From NCBI GenBank assembly GCA_035690495.1, contig DASSKK010000099.1, positions 1 to 54,246 on the forward strand: a DNA stretch of 54,246 bases. Direction: 5' to 3'. The notes below the pieces were generated by a model. The model saw nothing but the letters and a program-made list of their open reading frames with translations, searched no databases and had not been told where the DNA came from. Below are positions 16,483 through 24,812 of the stretch, one piece after another. Source of the stretch: DASSKK01 sp035690495 (GTDB lineage Bacteria > Actinomycetota > Actinomycetes > Propionibacteriales > Nocardioidaceae). Made by a program: the position numbers and the translations under genes. The number at the start of each line of letters is the position of its first letter. Position 1 is the stretch's first letter.

Positions 16483-17498
16483 GTCTCTGCGCCCCCTTTG
16501 AGACTGATCCGCGGATCCAGATAGGCACACGCCACATCGACCATCAGGTTCACAAGCAGGTAGGTCACGCTCAGGAACAGGACGTAGCCGAGGATGGTGG
16601 CGTTGTCACCGCTCAGCACGGCCTGCGCCATCCATCTCCCCAGGCCAGGCCACTGGAAGATGGTCTCCACCACGACGGTCCCCTCCAGCAGCGTCCCAAC
16701 CGCTAGGCCTACCACCGTCACGGTGGGCACCAGGGCGTTCCGGCGCGCGTGCCGCCGGATGACCAACCGCTCGGGGAGGCCCTTGGCGCGGGCCGAGTCC
16801 ACGTAGTCCCGACCCAGCTCGTCGACGAGGGACGAGCGCATCATCCGCACGATCATCGCGGCGGCAATGTAGCCCAGGACGATACTGGGCAGCGCCAGGT
16901 GCCAGAGGGCGTCCCACAGCGTGGTGAGGTTCCCGGCCAGCACCGAGTCGACGGTGTAGAGCCCCGTCGGGTGCGGGATGCTGTCCCACAGGGTGATGTC
17001 GTACCTGCCGTTCGGAAACCACTTGAGCCAGACCCAGAACACGATCAGCATCAGGATCCCGAACCAGAAGTTGGGCAGGCTCGCGCCGGCTACCGAGAAT
17101 ACCCGCGCGAACTGGTCCGAGGGCTTGTTACGCCGCCGCGCCGCGAACGTCCCCAGCGAGATCCCGAGAAGGACGGCCACCAGCCCCGCGGAGACCGCGA
17201 GCTCGATCGTGGCCGCCCACTTGGCCGGGTACACGTCCATGACGGGCGCCGACGCGACACCCGACCAGCCGAGGTCACCGTGGATCAGGCCGTTGAGCCA
17301 GTAGACGTACTGCAACGGGAGTGGGGCGTCCAAGTGGAACCGTGTGTGGAGGGCGGCCACCTCTTGGTGCGTCATGCCCGGCTCGAGGTAGATCCCGATC
17401 GGCGAGCCACCAACCCGGACGAGCACGAATACCAGCATGGTGACCGCCAGCACCACGAACGGCAGTGCGATGAGTCGGCGTACCAGGTACTGACGCAT
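16479..17498 (-). CDS. Peptide-type ABC transporter permease (DppB-like)
   Basis: A 339-residue permease beginning MRQYLVRRLIALPFVVLAVT, the standard DppB start, with about six membrane segments, a periplasmic loop after TM1 (GDLGWS) and the cytoplasmic coupling loop DYVDSARAKGLPERLVIRRH. It forms the heterodimeric channel with the DppC-like protein encoded next, overlapping by 4 bases. The gene lies 28 bases after the substrate-binding protein gene in one operon. Confidence 0.9.
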   Translation of the reverse strand: MRQYLVRRLIALPFVVLAVTMLVFVLVRVGGSPIGIYLEPGMTHQEVAALHTRFHLDAPLPLQYVYWLNGLIHGDLGWSGVASAPVMDVYPAKWAATIELAVSAGLVAVLLGISLGTFAARRRNKPSDQFARVFSVAGASLPNFWFGILMLIVFWVWLKWFPNGRYDITLWDSIPHPTGLYTVDSVLAGNLTTLWDALWHLALPSIVLGYIAAAMIVRMMRSSLVDELGRDYVDSARAKGLPERLVIRRHARRNALVPTVTVVGLAVGTLLEGTVVVETIFQWPGLGRWMAQAVLSGDNATILGYVLFLSVTYLLVNLMVDVACAYLDPRISLKGGAET

Positions 17499-17526
17499 AT
17501 CCCTCGGGTCCGTTTCGCTTAGAGGC

Positions 17527-19275
17527 TCACTTCGCGGACGGCTTGCTGTACAGCGCCCACCGGAAGCTGGGTCGTGGCCAGAGCGGGTTCACCGCGACGC
17601 CCTTCAGCCAGTTGCCGTACGCCATCGGCAGCGACTCCTGGGCGGTGATGACCCACATCGCCTCGTCGTACTGGATGCGCTGCAGCTGTGAGTACAGATC
17701 GAGCCGGCGCTGCTTGTCGGGCGAAGAGCTTGCCTCCTCACAGATCGCGGCGACCTTGTCTGGGTCGGAGTAGCCGTTGCGGAATCCGCCGACCTGGCCC
17801 CACTTTCCGTCGGGGTGAGCCTGGTCGTAGGCGTACTCAGAGGGCGCGGTCAGGGGCGGGCTGGTGTAGGACCACATCGCAGCCGGGATCGGGTCCTGGG
17901 CCATCATCTTGTCGGACTTTGCCTCGGGGACGGAGAGCACCTGCACGTGGAACTTCGGGTTGAGCTTCTCGATGCCGTCCTTCATCGCCAGTGCGGCACC
18001 GTTGAACGCACCGTTGGTACCGTCAGCGACGATGGACATCGTGAAGCCCCGGTCCCACCAGCCGGCCTCCCGGAACAGCTGCTCCGCCTTGGCCGGGTCG
18101 GTGTCGTACATCCCCGCGCTCGGGTCGTAGCCGAAGATCCCCTTCGGGATGACGAAACCGACGCGTTCGGCGAAGCCGCCCAGCACGCCCTTGATGTAGG
18201 TGTCATAGGGGAACGAGTAGTTGAACGCCTTGCGAACCCGGACGTCCTGGAAGAAGTCCGCGGGGATGTCGTCACCGTTCGGCAAGGTGGAGGGGTCGAT
18301 CTTCATGTTGAAACCCAGCTCGTCGAGCTGGAGGCCGAGCGTGCTCGTGTCGACGGTGACGTAGTCGATGCCCTGCACCTTGGGGACGCGGTCGGCGGCC
18401 ATGCTCATGATGTCGGCCTCCTTGGCGCGCAGCATGGTCGCCTGCTCCTTCACGAGGAGCTTCAGCAGGACCGGCAGGTGCGCCGGCGTGCCCCAGTAGT
18501 CCTTGTAGACCTCGAAGGTCATGTGGTCGCCACGCACCCACTCCCCGAACGTATAAGGCCCGCTGCTGGCCACGTTCTGGGCCATCCACTCGTTCGGCTT
18601 TCCAGCGACCACACCGCCGTGCGCCTCCACGACCGCCGGGTTCACCACGCTCGCAACCGGCGCGGCCGCGGTCGATCGGAGGAACGAGCCGTCCGTCTCG
18701 GAGAGAGTGACCTCGAAGGTGTGGTCGTCCACCGCGCGCATCGCCTTGACCTTGGCCAGCCGCTCGGACTGACCCTCCGACAGGTTCATCTTGAGGGCAC
18801 GCTCCCATGAGTACTTGACCGCATCCGCGGTCAAGGGGCTGCCGTCGTGGAACGTGACGTCCGTGCGCAGGGGGAAGGTGTAGGTCAGCCCGTCCTTCGA
18901 GATCAGCCCGTTGTCCGGGGACGGAATCTTCGTGGACAGGCTGGGTGCCAGGTCTGCTGATCCAGCCGGGATGTCCAGCAGCCGGTCGTAGACGTTGAAG
19001 ACCATGTTCATCCCGATGTCCTCCGGGCTCACCTGGGCCGGATCGAGGGATGCCGGCTGATCATCGAGCGCGAAGACGAGTGTGCCGGCGTTGGGCACAC
19101 TGCTGCTCCCGCCGTTCGAGCCGCCCGCTCCGCACGCTGCCACCAGCGGCGCGGCCAGCATCATCCCCAGTAGCCCGCGCCTGCTGGGCGACCAGCCGCC
19201 GAGAGCATGACCCAGTGCCTGCGCCTCGCCGCGGACCCGGTCCTGGTCATCCACGTGAGTGTCGTTGCTCTTCAT
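17527..19275 (-). CDS. Tat-type lipoprotein solute-binding protein (SBP_bac_5)
   Basis: A 582-residue extracytoplasmic binding protein of the oligopeptide/nickel-binding family 5. The N-terminus carries a twin-arginine motif (SRRGLLG, Arg32-Arg33) and a lipobox LVAAC with Cys48, so it is probably exported folded and lipid-anchored outside the membrane. The mature part has the family landmarks GTLVFALDDQPASLDPAQ and FHDGSPLTADAVKYSWERAL. ATG 19275 has AAGGG eight bases upstream; the longer in-frame start would place the promoter and operator inside the gene. First gene of the SBP-DppB-DppC-hydrolase operon. Confidence 0.88.
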   Translation of the reverse strand: MKSNDTHVDDQDRVRGEAQALGHALGGWSPSRRGLLGMMLAAPLVAACGAGGSNGGSSSVPNAGTLVFALDDQPASLDPAQVSPEDIGMNMVFNVYDRLLDIPAGSADLAPSLSTKIPSPDNGLISKDGLTYTFPLRTDVTFHDGSPLTADAVKYSWERALKMNLSEGQSERLAKVKAMRAVDDHTFEVTLSETDGSFLRSTAAAPVASVVNPAVVEAHGGVVAGKPNEWMAQNVASSGPYTFGEWVRGDHMTFEVYKDYWGTPAHLPVLLKLLVKEQATMLRAKEADIMSMAADRVPKVQGIDYVTVDTSTLGLQLDELGFNMKIDPSTLPNGDDIPADFFQDVRVRKAFNYSFPYDTYIKGVLGGFAERVGFVIPKGIFGYDPSAGMYDTDPAKAEQLFREAGWWDRGFTMSIVADGTNGAFNGAALAMKDGIEKLNPKFHVQVLSVPEAKSDKMMAQDPIPAAMWSYTSPPLTAPSEYAYDQAHPDGKWGQVGGFRNGYSDPDKVAAICEEASSSPDKQRRLDLYSQLQRIQYDEAMWVITAQESLPMAYGNWLKGVAVNPLWPRPSFRWALYSKPSAK

Positions 19276-19362
19276 CAACAAGCCCTTCTGTGTGGGAGAG
19301 TCCGTTCCGGGACCAGACGAGTCCTTGTGGCACCCGAGAAGGCGAGTCGTGCCGGACGACCT

Positions 19363-19412
19363 CAATCGTTTGCACAACGGTGACGCTAATCACACGGCGG
19401 GGAGGGTGTCAA
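19363..19412 (-). promoter_or_regulatory. Promoter with LacI-type operator for SBP operon
   Basis: Minus-strand TTGACA (19412-19407), an 18-base spacer and TAGCGT (19388-19383) are followed by the operator core CAATCGTTTG at 19363-19372, plus-strand reading, with an extra CA giving a TGCAAACGATTG arm on the minus strand. The site lies just downstream of the expected transcription start. Confidence 0.65.
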
Positions 19413-19514
19413 GGGAATGGCGGGCTTCCGCTGCCGATTAGTTGCGGAATGGTTATGAGACTGCGGGATGCCCCTCACCCCGGCGAGGATCTGCACTCCC
19501 GCCGTGACCGAGCA

Positions 19515-19529
19515 CTGCCGTTGCGGCAG
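19515..19529 (-). terminator. Short hairpin after the ABC ATPase operon
   Basis: CTGCCG-TTG-CGGCAG is a perfect six-base-pair stem located about 54 bases after the stop of the OppF-like gene. There is no T-tract, which is common in high-GC actinobacteria, so termination is plausible but unproven. Confidence 0.35.
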
Positions 19530-19555
19530 GCGCGCACCCGTCCGAGGACGCGACG

Positions 19556-19565
19556 CATTCGTTTG
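19556..19565. promoter_or_regulatory. Degenerate LacI-type operator copy
   Basis: CATTCGTTTG differs at one position from CAATCGTTTG and is flanked by GCG rather than TGCA. It lies 193 bases upstream of the SBP operator and could be an auxiliary looping site, or chance. Confidence 0.3.
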
Positions 19566-19582
19566 CGTTCCCGGCACGTTGT

Positions 19583-20929
19583 TCAGCAGTCTTGCGTCCG
19601 CGCCACACAGGACGACAGATGCCCCGGCGCCACCTCTGCAAGCTCGGCGGGCGGGACCTCGTGGAAGCGCAACGCCACCGTGCTGCCGTCGCGACGAAGC
19701 AGGTCCAAGGCCTCACCGGCCGCCGCCGGCATCCCCTCGCGCAGATCCTTCACGAAGGCGGCAGCGCTGCTCTCGCTGGTGAAGGCCAAGTCGGCGTGGA
19801 AGGGGGTGTGCCGGGTGACGCCGGACAGCTCACCCAGAGCCTCCGAGGCCCCTTCCAGGGAGCGGACGACGTCGTCGACCTCCCAGCCGCAGATCCGGGT
19901 GGCCACGGGGCACCGGGTGTGGAATCGGCAGCCGCTGGGCGGCCGTGCGGGATCCGGAACCGGGCCGACCAGGAGCTTCCGCTCCACCTGGGCTTCCTCC
20001 GCGGCGACCGGGTTCGCGGCCAGCAGGGCTTCGGTGTACGGGTGCTGAGGCGAGGTGAACAGCTCCTCGCTGAGTCCCGTCTCCACCACACGGCCCAGGT
20101 ACATCACCACGATCCGGTCGCTCATGTGGCGAACGACGTTCAGGTCGTGGCTCACGAACAAGTAGGTGAGCCCGTGCTCCTTCTGCAGGTTGCTCAGCAG
20201 GTTGAGGATCTGAGCCTGCACCGAGACGTCGAGCGCGCTGGTGGGCTCGTCAAGCACGATGAACTCGGGCTCGAGCGCGAGTGCCCTCGCGATCGAGATC
20301 CGTTGCCGCTGGCCACCGGAGAACTGGTGCGGGTAGCGGTAGAGGTGCTGGCGCCCGAGCCCGACGCTCTCGAGCAGCTCGACGGTGCGCTCGGTGAGCT
20401 CCCACCCGGATGCCTCGTGGTGGACCCGCAGCGGCCGGGCCACGATGTCCTTGACCAGGTGCCTCGGGTTCAGCGAGGAGTAGGTGTCCTGGAAGATCAC
20501 CTGGCAGTTCCGACGGTACCGCCGCCACCTCTCCCCCCGCATCCTGTCCACGCGGTGGTCACGCACGATGCGGTCGAGCTCGTGCCGCTCCTGCGCGCTC
20601 AACGAGTCCGGGGGTGACGCGAGAAGCGCGTCGAGGCGCCGATGGTCCGCCTCGGAGAGACCGAAGAAGACGCCTCCGTCGCTTGGCCGGAGAAGCCCGC
20701 TGATGCACTCCCCGAGCGTCGTCTTTCCGCACCCGCTCTCGCCGACCAGGCCCACGATCTCGCCCCGGCGGACGTCCAGGTCGACTCCGTCGACCGCCTT
20801 CACGTGGCCGACGACCCGCTGCAGGACCCCTTCCTTGATGGGAAAGTGTTTCTTGATGCCTCGTATCGAGGCCACGTAGGGGGCGTCCCGATCGGTGGCC
20901 GGCGTGCCCTCCTTCTCCGTCACCGTCAT
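19583..20929 (-). CDS. Peptide-type ABC transporter ATPase (OppF/DppF-like)
   Basis: A 448-residue ATP-binding subunit. Walker A GESGCGKTT lies at 63-71, Q-loop Gln147 (VIFQDTYSSLNP), signature FSGGQ at 203-207 and Walker B VLDEPTSALD from 225. The oligopeptide-family C-terminal motif SGCRFHTRCP follows. Two oddities: about 50 extra charged residues between Walker A and the Q-loop (about 88-140), and a C-terminal tail of some 90 residues beyond the usual end. ATG 20929 overlaps the stop of the partner ATPase gene as ATGA; the frame open further upstream is shadow. It works with the partner ATPase and the DppBC-like permeases. Confidence 0.88.
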   Translation of the reverse strand: MTVTEKEGTPATDRDAPYVASIRGIKKHFPIKEGVLQRVVGHVKAVDGVDLDVRRGEIVGLVGESGCGKTTLGECISGLLRPSDGGVFFGLSEADHRRLDALLASPPDSLSAQERHELDRIVRDHRVDRMRGERWRRYRRNCQVIFQDTYSSLNPRHLVKDIVARPLRVHHEASGWELTERTVELLESVGLGRQHLYRYPHQFSGGQRQRISIARALALEPEFIVLDEPTSALDVSVQAQILNLLSNLQKEHGLTYLFVSHDLNVVRHMSDRIVVMYLGRVVETGLSEELFTSPQHPYTEALLAANPVAAEEAQVERKLLVGPVPDPARPPSGCRFHTRCPVATRICGWEVDDVVRSLEGASEALGELSGVTRHTPFHADLAFTSESSAAAFVKDLREGMPAAAGEALDLLRRDGSTVALRFHEVPPAELAEVAPGHLSSCVARTQDC

Positions 20930-22281
20930 GACACACTCCGATCCGTCGAGGGCATGTCCTCCGCGCGCAGCCCGAGAGCCTCCCCGTCGTCGTACAGGAA
21001 GCATGCGGCCCGGTGATTCGGCGGGTCGTGCACGGTGAGCACCGGCGTCTGACTGGCGCAGACCATGTTCCCGTGGCCACAGCGGGTGTGGAACCGGCAC
21101 TGGCTCGACGGGTTCGCCAACTCCGGGACGGTTCCGTCGATCGCCATCAGCGTCCCCCGTGGCTGTCCTCCGGTCGGGACGGCCGCCAGCAGGCCTCGCG
21201 TGTAGGGATGGAGCGGCTGCTGGAACAGGCGGGACGTCGGGCCTTCCTCGGCCACCTGCCCGGCGTACATCACGACGACACGGTCGCAGAAGTCGCGGAC
21301 CAGCGACAGGTCGTGGCTGATGTAGAGCACGGCGGTGCGGTGGCGTTCCTGCAGCTCGTGGATGAGGTCGAGGATATGCGCCTGGATCGTGACGTCGAGC
21401 GCGGTGGTGGGCTCGTCCGCGATAAGCAGGTCGGGGGCGCAGGCGAGCGCCTGGGCGATCATCACGCGCTGCTTCATGCCACCCGACAGCTCGTGAGGAT
21501 AGCTGTCCATGATCTTGCGGGGGTTCGCGATCCGGGTCTCGGCCAGTGCCCGGGCCACGTGGTCCCGGACCACCTTCTGGAGCCGGTTGCGTTGTCCGCG
21601 CAGGCCCGGGGCAGCGAGCAGGGCGCGCTCCAGCCGGGTGCTCCGGTCGCGCGCAGCCCGCTGCAGGAGGGCGCCCTGGCCGGTGAGGCCGGCCTCGGCG
21701 AGCAGCACGTCTGCGCGGTGCTCGTGGAGCACCTCGGCCACCTGCTGCCCGATGGTGAGCACCGGGTTCAGCGCGAGCGCGGGGTCCTGAAAGATCATCG
21801 CGACCTGCTCGCCCCGTACTCTACGCATCTGCCGGGGCGTAAGCCTCGTGAGGTCGTGCTGCTCCTGGCCGGTCCCGTCGCAATGGCCACAGCCCGCGCC
21901 ACGGCAGGCCGGACAGGGCACCGGCGCCCGCCCCAGCCGGTCGCACGAGGCACACCCGGCCCCGTGGCAGCGAGTGCAGTCCTGCTTCGGCCGGAACAGG
22001 ATGCGCCCTCCGGCATGGAGAGCCGGTGGCGATGGGACGAGTCCCAGGAACGACCGGGCCGTCACGCTCTTCCCGCATCCGGTCTCGCCCACGAGGCCGA
22101 CTCTCTCGCCATCGCCGATGTCGAAGCTGACTCGGTCGACGGCGTGCACGATTCCGCGCTTGGACTGGAAGTGCACCGAAAGCTCGTCGACCGACGCGAG
22201 CGGCAGGCTGGCAACGTTGCCCACTACCGGCGGGCGCCGGGCACCGGCGGCCAAGGGCATCTCCGTAGGCGGGTTGGTCAT
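20926..22281 (-). CDS. Peptide-type ABC transporter ATPase (DppD-like) with zinc-finger-like insert
   Basis: A 451-residue ATPase with Walker A GETGCGKS at 65-72, Q-loop Gln165, signature LSGGM at 265-269 and Walker B LLIADEPTTALD from 285. Between Walker A and the Q-loop it carries a cysteine-rich insert with two copies of a CxxC-GAGC-xxC pattern: Cys102, 105, 110, 113 and Cys123, 126, 131, 134. It strongly resembles the zinc-binding CxxCxGxG repeats of DnaJ, and eight cysteines could hold two Zn2+. A second helical insert of about 60 residues follows (190-250). The gene is first in the two-ATPase operon, divergent from LacI 2, with operators between. A GGAGGGG site precedes the ATG. Confidence 0.88.
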   Translation of the reverse strand: MTNPPTEMPLAAGARRPPVVGNVASLPLASVDELSVHFQSKRGIVHAVDRVSFDIGDGERVGLVGETGCGKSVTARSFLGLVPSPPALHAGGRILFRPKQDCTRCHGAGCASCDRLGRAPVPCPACRGAGCGHCDGTGQEQHDLTRLTPRQMRRVRGEQVAMIFQDPALALNPVLTIGQQVAEVLHEHRADVLLAEAGLTGQGALLQRAARDRSTRLERALLAAPGLRGQRNRLQKVVRDHVARALAETRIANPRKIMDSYPHELSGGMKQRVMIAQALACAPDLLIADEPTTALDVTIQAHILDLIHELQERHRTAVLYISHDLSLVRDFCDRVVVMYAGQVAEEGPTSRLFQQPLHPYTRGLLAAVPTGGQPRGTLMAIDGTVPELANPSSQCRFHTRCGHGNMVCASQTPVLTVHDPPNHRAACFLYDDGEALGLRAEDMPSTDRSVS

Positions 22282-22400
22282 CTACTTCTGCCCCTCCTGG
22301 ACACCCGTGGCGCCCGACGTCGACAAACTACGAGGTCCCGCGCCCGCGGTCGAGACTGCGAGTGCGGCCGGTGTTGCGAGCGAAGGGTCCTGTCGTTCCC

Positions 22401-22432
22401 CAAACGTTTGCATGACCGATTCTCCGCGTCAA
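22401..22432 (-). promoter_or_regulatory. LacI-type operator and promoter for ATPase operon
   Basis: The perfect palindrome CAAACGTTTG (22401-22410, with flanking CA) lies downstream of a minus-strand TTGACG (22432-22427). A spacer of about 17 bases would put the -10 inside the operator itself. Between here and the DppD-like start is a leader of about 115 bases in which I see nothing else. Confidence 0.55.
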
Positions 22433-22480
22433 GCACACCGGGCGAAAATTGCCGGAGTCGTGCGGCGGAACACGGCGGCG

Positions 22481-22509
22481 CAAACGTTGGCTGGCAGGGG
22501 CACTAACAT
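22481..22509 (+). promoter_or_regulatory. Autoregulatory operator and promoter of LacI 2
   Basis: CAAACGTTGG (22481-22490, preceded by G) is a near match to the operator. A -10 TAACAT lies at 22504-22509, so the operator occupies the -35 position. Transcription would begin about 7 bases after the -10, essentially at the ATG at 22518, implying a leaderless mRNA. Confidence 0.5.
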
Positions 22510-22517
22510 GCCGTGTC

Positions 22518-23603
22518 ATGCAGAATCCGACGCTCCGTGACGTCGCCCAGAAGGCCGGAGTGCACCCGGCGACGGCGTCCCGAGCGCTGAATCCGGACAC
22601 GCGGAGCCTCGTCAGCGCCGAGACTGCGCGGCGGGTGTTGCGCATCGCAAAGTCGATCGGCTACCAGCCCAACCCGATCGCGCAGAGCCTGAAGACGGCC
22701 AAGTCGCGCACGATCGGCGTGATCATCCCCGACCTCACCAACCCGCTGTTCCCTCCTATCGTGCGGGGAATCGACGATGTCCTCGGAGCCCGCGGCTACA
22801 GCGTGCTGCTGGTGAACACTGACAACGACCCGGGGCGCGAGGAGGCACTGGTGCGGTCGCTTCGCTCGCGACACGTCGAAGGCCTGATCGTCGCCACCGC
22901 CCGCCTCGACCATCCCCTGCTGGAGCAGCTCCAGCGCGAGGGTGTCCAGATGGTGATGGTGAACCGCCGCCCTACGGGAGTCGAGGCATCCACGGTCAGC
23001 GCGGCCGACGCGGAGGGCATGGCAACCGCGGTCCGGCACCTCGCAGACCTGGGCCACCGCACGGTGGCCCACCTCGCGGGTCCGCAGACCACCTCGACCG
23101 GCGTGCTGCGGATGGAGTCGTTTCGCAGCGCTGTGCGCGAGTGCGGTCTCGACGACGATCCGTCGCTGATCGGTGTGTGCGACTACTGGAGCGAGGCGGA
23201 GGGCGCACGGGCGCTCCGGGAGCTGCTCGAGCGAGGGACCGAGCCGACGGCGATCGTGGCCGGGAACGACCTGATCGCCATAGGTTGCTACGACGTCTTC
23301 CGCGAGCTGGACATCAGCTGCCCCCGACAGATCAGCGTGGTGGGCTTCAACGGGATGCCGTTCCTCGAGAACTTCCGCCCGCCACTCACCACCGTCGCGG
23401 TGCCGCACTACGAGATCGGCGTGGAAGCGGCCCGCATGCTCCTGGAGTCGATCAAGGAACCGTCCCGGCTCCCCAGGTCCGTGCAGCTCCCGGTGACCCT
23501 GGTCAGCCGCGAGTCCACGGCGCCGCCGCCACGCCGCGCCGCACCCGTGCGACCGGCCCGCACCACTCGGCGGTCAGGCGTTGCGGACTCGCGGTCTCGC
23601 TGA
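22518..23603 (+). CDS. LacI-family repressor 2
   Basis: A 361-residue regulator: helix-turn-helix TLRDVAQKAGVHPATASRAL at residues 5-24, hinge helix YQPNPIAQSLKTAKSRT, then the effector domain (DLTNPLFPPIVRGID). It is about as close to LacI 3 (39.2 kb) as recent paralogues would be, sharing long identical stretches, and somewhat further from LacI 1. ATG 22518 has no Shine-Dalgarno; with a -10 box ending 9 bases earlier the transcript is probably leaderless. Operators flank its promoter and that of the divergent ATPase operon, so it probably controls itself and the importer. It is convergent with the M24 gene after 4 bases. Confidence 0.9.
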   Translation: MQNPTLRDVAQKAGVHPATASRALNPDTRSLVSAETARRVLRIAKSIGYQPNPIAQSLKTAKSRTIGVIIPDLTNPLFPPIVRGIDDVLGARGYSVLLVNTDNDPGREEALVRSLRSRHVEGLIVATARLDHPLLEQLQREGVQMVMVNRRPTGVEASTVSAADAEGMATAVRHLADLGHRTVAHLAGPQTTSTGVLRMESFRSAVRECGLDDDPSLIGVCDYWSEAEGARALRELLERGTEPTAIVAGNDLIAIGCYDVFRELDISCPRQISVVGFNGMPFLENFRPPLTTVAVPHYEIGVEAARMLLESIKEPSRLPRSVQLPVTLVSRESTAPPPRRAAPVRPARTTRRSGVADSRSR

Positions 23604-23607
23604 CGCG

Positions 23608-24812
23608 TCAGGCACGGAGCAGCTCGAGCGGGCAGTGGTGCATGGGCTCCACGCCGTCGGCGGTCACCCGGACCAGGTTGCCCATCTGGACCCCGGCGGT
23701 GCCGTCCTGGGTCGTGACGTTCGGCTGCACCACCACTGTCATGTTCTCCTCGAACGTGAACGGCGCAGGGCTGGTGCCCGGCATCCGCACCGGCCGCGTC
23801 ACCCCCTCGGATAGCCCTCGCTGGGCACGGAAGGCGGCAGTATCCCGATGCCGTATCCGTGGAGCAGCCCGTCGATGATCGCATAGCCGCGCTGGTCGAT
23901 GAACTCCACGGCGGCCAGCACGTCCGCCGTCGTCGCGCCGGGCTTGATGGTCTCGCACATCCGGTGGTAGGCCTCGTCTGCGGTCGCGTACAGGTCGGCG
24001 AAGAGGCGGTTCGGCTCGCCGTCGAGGACGATCGTCCGCAGCGCCTGACCGGCGTAGCCGTAGTAGCCGATGCTGAGCTCGATGGCGACGACATCCCCGC
24101 TCTGCAGCACGCGACGGCCGGGTGTCTGGGACGGCACCGCTCGATCGGGCGCCTCCTGGGACGTCGAGCTGACGTAGTGCAGGTAGTCCTCGCCGCCCTG
24201 GTCGCGGTACCCGTCGGCGAGCAGGAACCCGAGCTCGTGCTCGCGCATCCCCGGCCGCATGCCCTCCACCATCGCCATCAAGGCAGCATCGGTGCGCGCA
24301 CAACCGCGGGCGAGCCACTCCAGCTCTTCGGCGCTCTTCACGGCACGCAGCATCCGGAAGCGACCGGTCAGGTCGACCATGTCCGTGCCGGGCAGCGCAC
24401 CGGAGACGGCGCCGTGGACCTGGTACGGGAGCCACCCCACGATGCCCACCCGGGCGGGGTTCACGCTCCGCTCGTTCAGGACGTCGACGATCGTCTTCCC
24501 GAACGCGGCCTTGGCTCCTCCGAAGCGCGTGTCGGCGACCACGGACTGGCGTCGGGCGTTGGGCACGTGGTTGAAGGCCGTCACCAGCAGGACCGGGTCG
24601 TGGTCGGCGAAGAAGAGCAGGATGTTCTCCTGGCTGCCCAGGTGATGGGTGAGGTAGAAGACGTCTGCCTGTCCCGTTCCGTGTTGAGCGGAGCTGCCAT
24701 AGACGACGAGGACCTCGCATCCGTGCTGGGCCATGAGGGCACGGGTCGCGGTGGCCCGACTCTCGTGCTCGGCCTTCGAGAACCGCGGGTAGTAGCCTTC
24801 GTCGGTCGTCAC
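23608..24812 (-). pseudogene. M24-fold hydrolase, frameshifted near its C-terminus
   Basis: A creatinase/Xaa-Pro-peptidase-fold gene read in one frame from GTG 24812 to a TGA at 23799-23801, with the last 60-odd residues in another frame (MTVVVQPNV through LELLRA, stop 23608). The break is at a run of five C (23802-23806) beside the stop. One extra base there would fuse both parts into about 401 residues that align end to end with the M24 protein at 4.7 kb. It could be a recent mutation, a sequencing error in the homopolymer, or, less likely, programmed -1 slippage. As in the 4.7-kb protein, metal ligands are replaced (VAIELS, GQALRT, VVVQPNV), while the histidine remains (LHGYGIG). GTGA overlap couples it to the hydrolase gene upstream. 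Confidence 0.75.

Larger units (their letters stand above)
19276..19582. other. 307-base intergenic regulatory region
   Basis: No gene fits here. The stretch holds the SBP promoter and operator (19363-19412), a short hairpin (19515-19529) that may end the ATPase operon, and a degenerate operator copy (19556-19565). Several plus-strand frames are open but read as non-coding. Confidence 0.6.

Noticed and set aside
19556..19565. Main operator of the SBP operon
   Set aside because: It has one arm mismatch and lies nearly 200 bases from the promoter; the site at 19363-19372 is better placed, so this copy is listed only as a weak candidate.
23799..23810. Programmed -1 ribosomal frameshift in the M24 gene
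   Set aside because: The run of five G on the coding strand next to TGA could allow slippage, but there is no classical heptamer or clear downstream structure, and the paralogue at 4.7 kb is a single frame. Mutation or sequencing error is simpler.
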